Below are positions 9,325 to 17,019 of a stretch of DNA of 64,000 bases, in pieces. Made by a program: the position numbers and the translations under genes. The stretch lies in the NCBI RefSeq assembly GCF_041435015.1, contig NZ_CP107989.1, positions 4,960,001 to 5,024,000 on the forward strand, written 5' to 3'. The stretch is from Streptomyces canus (GTDB lineage Bacteria; Actinomycetota; Actinomycetes; Streptomycetales; Streptomycetaceae). Each line of letters starts with the position of its first letter. The first letter of the stretch is position 1. The notes under the pieces were generated by a model. That model made no database searches and was not told the origin of the DNA. It saw only the letters and a list, made by a program, of their open reading frames with translations.

Positions 9325-10416
9325 GTGAACGCACCCTCCAGCCCTTCCTCAGGCAGACCCCCCACGGCGTCGGCCCCCAAGTTCCCTGGTTTCGCGGCGG
9401 AGTTCAAGGACGCCGTGACGCTCAGGGCCTTCGGTCTGGTCCTCGGCGGCCTGCTGGTCCAACTGGCCTTCGTCGTCTCGTACGTAGGCGCCTTCCACTC
9501 CCCCACCCCCCAGCGGATCCCCGTGGCCGTGGTGGCCCCCGAACAGGCGTCCGCGAAGATCGTCGCCCAGCTGAACGCCCTGGACGGCGACCCGGTGAAG
9601 GCGACGGCGGCTTCCAGTACGGCTGTTGCCCGCGAGTGGGTCCTGACCCGCCGGACGGACGCGGCCTTCCTCTTCAACGCGACGGGCACCAACGACACCC
9701 TGCTCGTCGCGTCGGCGGGTGGCCCGTCGGTCTCCCAGACGGCGACCCAGATCGCCCAGAAGATCGAGGCGTCGGAGAAACGCCGGATCACCGTGACGGA
9801 CATCCGCTCCCCCAACTCCGGTGACGGCCGCGGCATGACGTCCTTCTACCTGGTTCTGGGCTGGGTGATCGGCGGCTACCTCACCGCGACGATCATGGGC
9901 ATGGCGTCCGGCTCCCGCCCGGCGAACCGCCACCGCACCCTGATCCGCCTGGCGGCCCTGATCCCGTACGCGGTCGTGTCGGGCGTGGCCGGAGCGGTGA
10001 TCGTGGGCCCGGTGTTCGACGCCCTGGGCGGCCACTTCTGGGCCCTGAGCGCGATCGGAGCCCTCACGGTCATGGCCGCGGCGGCGACGGCGCTGGGGTT
10101 GCAGACCCTGCTGGGCCTGCTGGGCACGGGCCTGGTCATCCTGCTGTTCGTGGTCCTCGGCAACCCGAGCTCGGGCGGCGTCTACCCGGCCCCGCTGCTC
10201 CCCGCCTTCTGGAGCGCGATCGGCCAGGCACTGCCGCCGGGGGCGGGGACGACGCTGGTCCGCAACACGGTGTACTTCTCCGGGCATGCGACGAGTTCGG
10301 CGCTGTGGGTGCTGGGGGCGTACGCGGTGGGCGGAGCGGTGTTGGCGTGGGGTGCGTCCTGGTGGCGGGAAGGCCGAGCGACCGACTCGGCGACGGAGGC
10401 GTCGGTGGCTGTCTGA
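9325..10416 (+). CDS. ABC-2/DUF3533-like integral membrane protein
   Basis: A 363-residue protein with one N-terminal membrane segment (LRAFGLVLGGLLVQLAFVVS), a periplasmic-like domain of about 140 residues (RIPVAVVAPEQASAKIVAQL and following) and about five C-terminal membrane segments. This matches the YhgE/Pip-like or ABC-2 permease fold (DUF3533 type). The family is linked to export or to envelope functions, but no ATPase is adjacent. The GTG start gives a short Pro/Ser-rich cytoplasmic tail. Confidence 0.8.
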   Translation: MNAPSSPSSGRPPTASAPKFPGFAAEFKDAVTLRAFGLVLGGLLVQLAFVVSYVGAFHSPTPQRIPVAVVAPEQASAKIVAQLNALDGDPVKATAASSTAVAREWVLTRRTDAAFLFNATGTNDTLLVASAGGPSVSQTATQIAQKIEASEKRRITVTDIRSPNSGDGRGMTSFYLVLGWVIGGYLTATIMGMASGSRPANRHRTLIRLAALIPYAVVSGVAGAVIVGPVFDALGGHFWALSAIGALTVMAAAATALGLQTLLGLLGTGLVILLFVVLGNPSSGGVYPAPLLPAFWSAIGQALPPGAGTTLVRNTVYFSGHATSSALWVLGAYAVGGAVLAWGASWWREGRATDSATEASVAV

Positions 10417-10468
10417 CGGGGCGGCAGGACACCTGCCTACGCCGGGTTGAACACCTCACGAAGTCTGG

Positions 10469-10693
10469 CTACACCTCGTCCGTGGCGAACAGTTCGAGGT
10501 GTCCGCACTTGGGGCAGCGGAAGGCCGCTATCTGCCGTCGGGGGCGCCCCATCCGCTTGGCGCCCCCGAAGATCCCCCGCTCCAACGCGCCCTCGATCCA
10601 ACGCGCGTACCCGCGCGAGTGCTCGCCGGCGTCCTCGATGAAACCGTCCGTCAGACCGACGGTGCCGCAGTGGGTGCACGTGTAGTTGTTCAT
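10469..10693 (-). CDS. Small zinc-ribbon protein
   Basis: The 74-residue protein has two CxxC knuckles, CTHCG near the N-terminus and CPKCG near the C-terminus, separated by about 50 residues, so it can form one zinc ribbon (DUF6487-like). Between them lies a charged region with KRMGRPRRQIAAF. The function is unknown; nucleic-acid or protein binding is plausible for a ribbon of this size. Confidence 0.8.
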   Translation of the reverse strand: MNNYTCTHCGTVGLTDGFIEDAGEHSRGYARWIEGALERGIFGGAKRMGRPRRQIAAFRCPKCGHLELFATDEV

Positions 10694-10717
10694 CCCGCGA
10701 GTGTAGGAAACGGTGCC

Positions 10718-11953
10718 CTACGTCACCGCCAGTGCCGGGGCCGGCGCCGGCGCCCTCCCCACCCGCGCCCTCCGCAGGAACGGCCTCTCGATGGCGTAGT
10801 ACGACAGCAGCGCCATCAGCAGCGTCAGCACCACCGTCGCCGCCAGCCGTCCCTCCTGCACGCCGAGAGAGGCCAGCAGCCGTACGACCGGGTAGTGCCA
10901 GAGATAGATGCCGTAACTCAGGTTGCGGCCCACCCAGGCCAGCGGGGTCAGCGCCAGCAGGCGGGACATACGGGCCTCGGGGCGCAGTTCGAGCGCCGTG
11001 ACCAGGGTGGCGGACAGGGCCGCCACGGCGAGGAAGCCGACCGTGTACCACGCGGCCGTCCAGGCGCCGAGGTCCTCCGTCACCGGTACCTGCCAGGCGA
11101 CCAGCCCCAGCAGGGCGAGCGCCGGCCACGCGAGGCGGCCGGACCAGGTGCGCAGGAGGGCCAGGCGGGGGTCGTCGGACCGCAGGCGTGCCAGGGCCAC
11201 GGCGACCAGGGCGCCGGCCAGCAGCTGGTCGGCGCGGGTGTCGGTGCCGTTGTAGATGCGGTGGGCCGCTTCCGGGTTCCACAGGACGCACCGCCACAGC
11301 AGCGGCAGCACGCACAGGGCCGCCGTGCACAGGAGGACCGTACGGGCGCGAAACCGTCGTAGGACAAAGAGCAGGACGAGCGGCCACAGCAGGTAGAACT
11401 GCTCCTCCACGCCCAGCGACCAGGTGTGCGCGAGCGGGCTGGTGAGGTCGGAGTACGGCCCGGACTCCATGGCCCGTACGACGTTGGTGAGGAAGGCGGC
11501 CGACAGGCCCGCGGCCTGGAGCGAGCCGTCGAATCCCCACAGCGAGGTCGTCGACGCCAGCAGCGCGCAGACCGCGCACAGGGCCAGCAGCGCGGGGACG
11601 AGCCGCAGCCACCGGCGCCGGTAGAAGGACATGAGGGAGATGCGGCCGCGGCGGACGTACTCGGCGAGCAGCAGGCGGGTGATGACGAAGCCGCTGATGG
11701 TGAAGAAGACGTCCACGGCGACCGCGCCGCCCGGCAGCACATCGGGCTCCACGTGGTGGACGATGACCAGCGCGACGGCGAGGGTACGCAGTCCGTCCAG
11801 TCCGCTCACCCGGCCGGTGCGGGACACCGCGGACGGAAAACCCCGGCTCGCACGGGGTGCGACCGGGGCTGGGGGTCTGCGGACGCCGACCGCCGTATCC
11901 GCTCCTTCCTGCTCCGTTTCCGCCGCGGCCGTCGAGTCCGGTGCCTTCGCCAT
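10718..11953 (-). CDS. Acyltransferase 3 family membrane protein (OafA/YrhL-like)
   Basis: A 411-residue polytopic protein with about ten membrane segments. The family signature is near the first one: LRTLAVALVIVHHVEPDVLP, with the catalytic-type His, then GGAVAVDVFFTISGFVITRL. It should transfer acyl groups to cell-surface carbohydrates or exported metabolites. The first 45 residues are a disordered Ala/Pro/Glu-rich cytoplasmic tail. It appears to be transcribed alone. Its natural substrate cannot be inferred from the neighbours. Confidence 0.93.
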   Translation of the reverse strand: MAKAPDSTAAAETEQEGADTAVGVRRPPAPVAPRASRGFPSAVSRTGRVSGLDGLRTLAVALVIVHHVEPDVLPGGAVAVDVFFTISGFVITRLLLAEYVRRGRISLMSFYRRRWLRLVPALLALCAVCALLASTTSLWGFDGSLQAAGLSAAFLTNVVRAMESGPYSDLTSPLAHTWSLGVEEQFYLLWPLVLLFVLRRFRARTVLLCTAALCVLPLLWRCVLWNPEAAHRIYNGTDTRADQLLAGALVAVALARLRSDDPRLALLRTWSGRLAWPALALLGLVAWQVPVTEDLGAWTAAWYTVGFLAVAALSATLVTALELRPEARMSRLLALTPLAWVGRNLSYGIYLWHYPVVRLLASLGVQEGRLAATVVLTLLMALLSYYAIERPFLRRARVGRAPAPAPALAVT

Positions 11954-12167
11954 GAAAGAGATCTCTTCTCACCTGCCCGCTGAATCGAGTAATCCCGGTG
12001 CGCCTAACCGGAAATCGCGCTCGCATGCCTCTCTGGGCGTGGACTGTGAGGAAAGGTGACGTGTTCATGACAAGAGCGGTCGATCGCCGACAAGGCCCAT
12101 GCCCCCTAGCCAGCGCGTACGGCGCGGGCCAGGGAGGCGGCCCGACCCAGAAGCGCTTCCAAACGAG
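11954..12167. other. Intergenic region upstream of the acyltransferase gene
   Basis: This stretch holds the acyltransferase promoter region. It also has a GAAGCGCTTC palindrome at 12150-12159, which looks like a LacI/GalR half-site pair but has no gene start next to it. A 34-codon plus-strand frame from about 12068 has a fair Shine-Dalgarno sequence but no other support. Confidence 0.3.
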
Positions 12168-12314
12168 CTAGGCCGCCTCGGGTCGCGGGAAGTCCTCGTC
12201 CTCGTCCTCCCCGAAGTCCGGGGCCTGGAACGGGTTCGTGGTGGGAGGCGGCAGAGCCACGGGGGTGCGCTGGGGCTGCCCTTCCGGAGCGGAGAACAGC
12301 GAGGTCAGATCGAT
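12168..12314 (-). CDS. Candidate 48-residue acidic protein without a standard start codon
   Basis: Directly after the TAG of the 73-residue gene, the same frame stays open for 54 codons to a TAG at 12168. The residues look like real protein: LIDLTSLFSAPEG, then a Pro/Thr stretch, then the acidic tail DFGEDEDEDFPRPE. A strong Shine-Dalgarno sequence, AGGAGAAAGG, overlaps the upstream stop. Nine bases after it lies ATC, with CTC one codon before, but no ATG, GTG or TTG. Either a non-canonical AUC/CUC start, stop-codon readthrough or a sequence error could explain it. Confidence 0.45.
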   Translation of the reverse strand: MDLTSLFSAPEGQPQRTPVALPPPTTNPFQAPDFGEDEDEDFPRPEAA

Positions 12315-12332
12315 GAGAGGGGGTCCTTTCTC

Positions 12333-12554
12333 CTACAGCTTGGTCATCTTGGAGTACGGACTCAGGATCCGCATCTGCGACGAGCCGAAATCCACGAGCA
12401 CGGCGATTCCGTCCTCGACGCCGATCACCCGGCCGAGGCCGTACATGTCGTGGGTGACCTGGTCGCCGACGGCGAAGTGCTTGGGCGCGGGGGCGACCGG
12501 GGCTTTGAAGGGACTGGTGGGCAAATGACGCTTCGGTGCAGCAGGCTTTGTCAT
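12333..12554 (-). CDS. Small conserved protein with CarD/KOW-like core
   Basis: A 73-residue protein. After about 25 Ala/Pro/Lys-rich residues comes a compact beta-rich core, HFAVGDQVTHDMYGLGRVIG followed by VEDGIAVLVDFGSSQMRILS. This is typical of CarD-N or KOW-like domains that bind RNA polymerase or nucleic acid. The ATG at 12554 is the only good start. The same transcript continues into the candidate acidic protein immediately downstream. The function has not been established from this sequence. Confidence 0.8.
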   Translation of the reverse strand: MTKPAAPKRHLPTSPFKAPVAPAPKHFAVGDQVTHDMYGLGRVIGVEDGIAVLVDFGSSQMRILSPYSKMTKL

Positions 12555-12785
12555 CCTCCTCAGTATGCGCCTACGGCGGCCCCGCCCGCTCCGTCTGTCC
12601 AGGTCCCGATTCGAACACGGACGGGCTACGGACCGTGTAGCGCGTCGCAACCCCCGCTCCGGCCGATCAAGAAATCGGTAAGAACCCCCTGCCCACCTAC
12701 AACTTTCGCTCCGGCCGCGTCGTCCAACTCGCGCCCGGTACCGGAGCACCGCGCCGGGGTCCTTTTGTCCCATGTGGGGTATGTC

Positions 12786-14114
12786 ATGAGTTTTGTTCGT
12801 GCCGGGGTCGTGGGGGCGCTGGTCGTCGCCGGGCTCGGGAGTGGGGTCGCGTTCGCCGACGACGCGGCGCAGAGCGACGGGCTGGAGATCCAGGCGCCGT
12901 ACGAGCAGGCGGTCGTCGTCGCGCCCGGTGACGGCGGTGCGGCGCAGTACCGGTCGATGGCGCTCGGGCTTCAGCACTACAACAGCGCCTTCACCGTGAC
13001 CGACGGGCGGCTGACCGTCGACGCCTCCGGGCTCGCCGGGGTCGCCGAGATCGCCTGGCCCGGCAACTGCGTGCCGGACGACGCCGGTACCGTCGCCGTG
13101 TGCGACACCGGTGACGTGCCGATCCGCTACAGCCCGCAGCTGCAGCTGAAGGTGCGGGCCGTGGCCGGCGCCGCCGTGGGCGCGCAGGGCGCGATCGAGT
13201 ACTCCGCCACGGCCACCGGCGGCCCCGACGGCACCCTGACCGCCCCGGAGTACTCCGCTGAGACCTTCGTCACTGTCGGCTCCGGACCCGACCTCGGCGT
13301 CACCGCCCCGCAGGACGTCACCGGCGTCGCGCCCGGCACCGACCTCACCGTGCCGTTCTCCGTCACCAACACCGGCAACGAGACCGCCCACGGCTTCACA
13401 GTGAAGCTGTGGGCGACGTACGGACTCGACGTCAGCACCCGCTACCCGCAGTGCACCTCCACCGGCCCGGACGACGCCGACAACCAGTACCCGGCCATGA
13501 CGTACGTGACCTGCTCCTTCGACACCGACGTCGCGCCCGGCGCCGGCGTGGAGCTGCCCGAGCCGCTGCGGCTCGCCGTCACCGACCACGCGCTGTACGA
13601 GCGGTTCGACTACGAGGTCGAGCCCGGCGGTGACGTCTCCGACCTCGACACCTCGGACAACGGCCGCGCCTGGCACATCGACGCCGACAACACCGCCGAC
13701 TTCGCCGTGCACGGCACCGAGGTGAGCGGCGCGCAGGGCGACACCGTCGACGCCGGTTTCCGCTTCGTCAACCGGGGCCCGGCCTGGGTCGCCGACGTCG
13801 CCTCGGGAGACCCGGTCCCCGCGATCGACTACTACCTCCCGCCGGGCACCACCGCCACGTCCGTGCCCAGCACCTGCCGGACCGCCCGGTCCTCCGCCGA
13901 CGACCCGGCCGTCCCCCACTACGTGTGCACCCTGCCGACCTGGACCAAGCCCGACCTGAAGGTCGGCTTCCCGTTCCGGCTGCGCGTCGACCAGGTCGTC
14001 CCCGACGCCACGGGCCGGGTCGTCGTCCGTCCCTACGACGGCAGCGCGTCCTTCGCCTTCGACCCGAGGACCAGGAACAACTCGGCGAAGGTGGTCGTCA
14101 ACCCGTCCGCCTGA
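12786..14114 (+). CDS. Secreted protein with Ig-like/CARDB-type repeats
   Basis: A 442-residue protein with a signal peptide (FVRAGVVGALVVAGLGSGVA followed by FADD). The mature part consists of beta-rich modules, with DLGVTAPQDVTGVAPGTDLT and VPFSVTNTGNETAHGFTVKL typical of DUF11/CARDB-like surface modules. Four cysteines in the later modules suggest disulfides. There is no LPXTG-like sorting signal or lipobox, so it is probably released. The ATG at 12781 leads straight to a stop, so the ATG five bases later is used. Confidence 0.8.
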   Translation: MSFVRAGVVGALVVAGLGSGVAFADDAAQSDGLEIQAPYEQAVVVAPGDGGAAQYRSMALGLQHYNSAFTVTDGRLTVDASGLAGVAEIAWPGNCVPDDAGTVAVCDTGDVPIRYSPQLQLKVRAVAGAAVGAQGAIEYSATATGGPDGTLTAPEYSAETFVTVGSGPDLGVTAPQDVTGVAPGTDLTVPFSVTNTGNETAHGFTVKLWATYGLDVSTRYPQCTSTGPDDADNQYPAMTYVTCSFDTDVAPGAGVELPEPLRLAVTDHALYERFDYEVEPGGDVSDLDTSDNGRAWHIDADNTADFAVHGTEVSGAQGDTVDAGFRFVNRGPAWVADVASGDPVPAIDYYLPPGTTATSVPSTCRTARSSADDPAVPHYVCTLPTWTKPDLKVGFPFRLRVDQVVPDATGRVVVRPYDGSASFAFDPRTRNNSAKVVVNPSA

Positions 14115-14120
14115 CGGCGG

Positions 14121-14150
14121 TGAGGGGGCGGGTCCGCGGCCGCCCCCTCA
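14121..14150. terminator. Bidirectional hairpin between convergent genes
   Basis: An 11-bp stem TGAGGGGGCGG / CCGCCCCCTCA with an 8-base loop. It lies just after the secreted-protein gene and overlaps the stop of the convergent TerD gene. Confidence 0.7.
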
Positions 14151-14678
14151 TCCCCGTACGTTCCCCATCTCCGCCATGAATCCCGTCGGGTTGCTGTCGA
14201 ACCCCCGGATCAGCTCCTGGAGACGCCACGCGCCGGACGCGTCCCTGGTGAACTCCGCGATGGTCGCGGCCGTGGCGTCCGCGACGCCCGCGAAGTCGTC
14301 GGCCAGCAGCCGGCGGTAGTTCTCGACGACGAGCACCCCGGCGTGGGAGAGGTCGCCGAAGGTGCGGGGGCCGCCGGTCTGGTGGATGGCGACGCCGACC
14401 ACCACCCGCCCGTAGGCGGACGACAGGCGCTCGAACTCCAGCTCCATCACCTCGACGAACCCGAGGCCGAGGCCGGTCTCGCTGTGCCGGGTCATGGTGA
14501 TGGTGCCGTCCGGCGAGCGGCTCTCGGTGTGCACGACGTACTCCGGCCGCCCGTACGGGTCGTCCACCGCGTAGGTCGCGGCGACGATGTCGAGATGCCG
14601 GGCCGGTTCCCCGTAGGGGCTCGGGTCCCACTTGAGCCGCACCTGGACCTTGCCAAGACCCACACCGTCGGCATGCAT
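14148..14678 (-). CDS. TerD-family protein
   Basis: The 176-residue protein reads as a TerD domain: VQVRLKWDPSPYG at the N-terminus, VVVGVAIHQTGGPRTFGDLS in the middle and GAWRLQELIRGFDSNPTGFM at the C-terminus. TerD proteins bind calcium and are associated with tellurite and stress resistance in membrane-linked complexes. The usual multi-gene ter cluster is absent here, so this is a stand-alone paralogue. GGGGAG seven bases upstream supports ATG 14678 over the TTG at 14681. Confidence 0.88.
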   Translation of the reverse strand: MHADGVGLGKVQVRLKWDPSPYGEPARHLDIVAATYAVDDPYGRPEYVVHTESRSPDGTITMTRHSETGLGLGFVEVMELEFERLSSAYGRVVVGVAIHQTGGPRTFGDLSHAGVLVVENYRRLLADDFAGVADATAATIAEFTRDASGAWRLQELIRGFDSNPTGFMAEMGNVRG

Positions 14679-14798
14679 CAAGCCGCTCCCCGTCAGAGTT
14701 CCCCCGGGACCCTCCCGCTTGCTGAAGTATGTGCTCCGAGCAGCCTCTTGATACCTCCTTGACGGTTATCTCCTGGTCAGATCTCCTCCAGGAGGCCG

Positions 14799-15593
14799 TC
14801 AGCCGGCCGCCGCCCCCGACCTGCGCCAGAGGTCGGTCGTCTCCTCGGCGGCGCCGGGCGCCACGAGCAGCAACGGCTGGTTGTGGGCGGGAAGTTCGGG
14901 CAGTGCCACCGCTCCCGCCTCCTGGGCGATCAGCAGCGCGGGGAGTCCGTCGACCGCGTGGAAGGAGCCGATCGCGGCCGCGGTCGCCCGGCCCGCAGCG
15001 ACCTGCGCGAGGGAGAGGGCCGTGGAGCCCATCACGCGCACCGTGCAGTGCCGGTCGGCGAGTTCGGCGAGCAGGACGTCCATGCCGGGCCAATGGGCGT
15101 GCGCCGCCCACTCGGTGAGGAAGACATGACCGGTGAGGGTGGTGTGGGCGGCCGCGTGGACCCGGGTGCCGTTCAGATACGCCCCCCTGCCGCGGACCCC
15201 GGTGAACGTCTCGCCGCGCCACGGGTCCGCCACCACGCCGAGCAGCGGGGTCCCGTCGGCTGCGGCCAGGCCCAGCGAGAAGGAGCACCAGCCCAGTCCG
15301 TGGGCGTAGTTGGTGGTGCCGTCGACCGGGTCGATGACCCAGTGCGGGGCACCGGCGGCGCCCTCCGACGTGCCGTACTCCTCGCCGACGATCCCGTGGT
15401 CCGGGAAGGCCCGCCCGAGTACCTCTCGGGTGTGCCTCTCCACCGCCTCGTCGGTGGCGGTCACGATGTCCGCGGGGCCGTCCTTCTCCCGCACCTCGGC
15501 ACCCGGGTCGCGCGGGCGCCGGATCGCCTGCGACGCCCATGCGGCGAGTTCCGTCGCGACCTCCAGGGCCCTGTCGAGATCCACGTCAGCCAT
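14799..15593 (-). CDS. Inositol monophosphatase-family protein
   Basis: The 264-residue protein has the Mg-dependent phosphatase motifs: GEEYG (first metal ligand), WVIDPVDGTTNYAHG (motif A) and, near the C-terminus, SFHAVDGLPALLIAQEAGAV in place of the usual WDVAAG segment. It should hydrolyse myo-inositol phosphate or a related sugar phosphate in the cytosol. The altered third motif, HAVDG, makes the exact substrate uncertain. GTG 15602 is an alternative start three codons upstream. It appears to be monocistronic. Confidence 0.88.
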   Translation of the reverse strand: MADVDLDRALEVATELAAWASQAIRRPRDPGAEVREKDGPADIVTATDEAVERHTREVLGRAFPDHGIVGEEYGTSEGAAGAPHWVIDPVDGTTNYAHGLGWCSFSLGLAAADGTPLLGVVADPWRGETFTGVRGRGAYLNGTRVHAAAHTTLTGHVFLTEWAAHAHWPGMDVLLAELADRHCTVRVMGSTALSLAQVAAGRATAAAIGSFHAVDGLPALLIAQEAGAVALPELPAHNQPLLLVAPGAAEETTDLWRRSGAAAG

Positions 15594-15695
15594 GCCGGCC
15601 ACCCTACGGGGACGGGGCCCGGCGACCGGCGACCTTCCGGTGAACCCCGGACGGCCACTGCCCCACCGTCCTGTCCCGCCGCGATGTCCCGCCCC

Positions 15696-16925
15696 TCACC
15701 CCGCCTCCTCCCCGCTCACCGACGGCTGCAACGGCAATGCGGTGCTCACCTCGAAGCCGCCCTCGGGCCGCGGCCCCGCCCGGAGTTCGCCGCCGATGGA
15801 GTGGGCGCGTTCGCGCATGCCCATGACGCCGAAGCCCTTCACGGGCTCGGGTGCGGCCGCGGTGGGCGGGCCCTCGTCGGTGACCGTGATGAGCAGGCGG
15901 GTGCCGGAGTAGACGAAGCGGACGTGCGCGGTCTGGGTGGCCGCGTGCTTGGTGACATTGGTGAGCGCCTCCTGGACGATCCGGAAGGCCGTCAGGTCCA
16001 CGCCCGGCGACAGGGGCTGCGGCTCCCCCTCGGTGGCGACGGTGACGGTGATGCCCGCGGAGGCGCACGAGGAGACCAGTTCGGGCAGCCGGGCGAGGCC
16101 GGGGGCCGGTTCCGGCGGTGCGGAGCCCTCGTCGTCGGTCTGCCGCAGCAGGCCCAGCGTGGCCTTGAGCTCACGCAGCGCGGAGGAGGTCGTGCCGGTG
16201 AGGTCGTGGAGGATCTGCTGGGTCTGCGGCGGGTTGACCAGCGCGAGGTGCTCGGCGGTACCGGCCTGGGCGTTGGCGAGGGCCAGGTGGTGGGCGACGA
16301 CGTCGTGCAACTCCCGGGCGATCCGCATGCGTTCCTCGGTGACCCGGAGCCGCGCCTCCTCCTCCCGGGTGCGTTCGGCGTGCTCGGCGCGGGCCTGCGT
16401 GGCCTCGAGATAGGCCCGCCGCAGCCGGGTCATGGTGCCGGCCGCCAGCGGCAGCAGCAGCCAGAAGAACGGGCCGATCGTGCGGAGCAGCAGCGACAGG
16501 TGGTCCATGGAGTCGGACACGGCCGCCGCGATCGTCAGCGCCGCCATGGTGGCGATGCCGTAGGAGCGGATGGTCTCCCGTTCGGTGCGGGTGGCCAGCC
16601 AGTACAGGGACGCCATGACCGGGGCGAGGAGGAGGGGGGTGAGCAGATAGCCCTGTGCGATCACGATGGCGGCGCAGACCGCGTTCACCACGACGGTGAC
16701 GCGCGGGTGGCTGCGGTGCAGGAACAGGGCGAGGCAGGAGACCCCCAGGAGGAGGACGGCGGTCTTGTCGTCGCCCGGCGTCTCGGCGTTGGGCAGGGTG
16801 AGCGAGGCTCCGAGGGTCGCGGAGCCCATCAGTACCGCGATCAGCGCCAGGTCGACGAGGAACGGATGGCGGTCCGCGAACTCCTCCAGGCGGTCCGTGT
16901 AGCGCCGCTCCGGGCTGGTGGTCAT
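15696..16925 (-). CDS. NarL-type sensor histidine kinase, no adjacent response regulator
   Basis: The 409-residue protein has about five N-terminal membrane segments, a coiled-coil linker rich in Arg/Glu (about 170-200) and a HisKA_3 dimerisation helix with the phosphoacceptor in RIARELHDVVAHHLALANAQ. Then follows an HATPase_c domain (RIVQEALTNVTKHA; DEGPP; GFGVMGMRERAHSIGGELRA). It should sense an envelope signal and phosphorylate a LuxR-type regulator. The usual partner gene is not present on either side: an inositol phosphatase lies downstream and an MMPL gene upstream, with a terminator-like hairpin between. Confidence 0.92.
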   Translation of the reverse strand: MTTSPERRYTDRLEEFADRHPFLVDLALIAVLMGSATLGASLTLPNAETPGDDKTAVLLLGVSCLALFLHRSHPRVTVVVNAVCAAIVIAQGYLLTPLLLAPVMASLYWLATRTERETIRSYGIATMAALTIAAAVSDSMDHLSLLLRTIGPFFWLLLPLAAGTMTRLRRAYLEATQARAEHAERTREEEARLRVTEERMRIARELHDVVAHHLALANAQAGTAEHLALVNPPQTQQILHDLTGTTSSALRELKATLGLLRQTDDEGSAPPEPAPGLARLPELVSSCASAGITVTVATEGEPQPLSPGVDLTAFRIVQEALTNVTKHAATQTAHVRFVYSGTRLLITVTDEGPPTAAAPEPVKGFGVMGMRERAHSIGGELRAGPRPEGGFEVSTALPLQPSVSGEEAG

Positions 16926-16969
16926 CGGGTTCTCCGGTGGGTGGTCTCAGGGACCCATCGTGAGGGAAC

Positions 16970-17003
16970 GGGGCCGCCCGTGCCGCACGACACGGGCGGC
17001 CCC
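16970..17003 (-). terminator. Hairpin after the MMPL gene
   Basis: A 13-bp stem GGGGCCGCCCGTG / CACGGGCGGCCCC with an 8-base loop just past the MMPL stop. It separates that gene from the kinase gene downstream. Confidence 0.8.
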
Positions 17004-17019
17004 TGGTGAGGGGTGGGAG

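Noticed and set aside
12068..12170. 34-codon plus-strand frame after GAGGAAAGG
   Set aside because: The spacing is acceptable, but the peptide has no recognisable feature and overlaps the end of the opposite-strand small protein frame.
12580..12640. T-loop-like GTTCGAATC on the minus strand, suggesting a tRNA
   Set aside because: The flanking bases do not form the 5-bp T stem, and no acceptor, D or anticodon arms fit around it.
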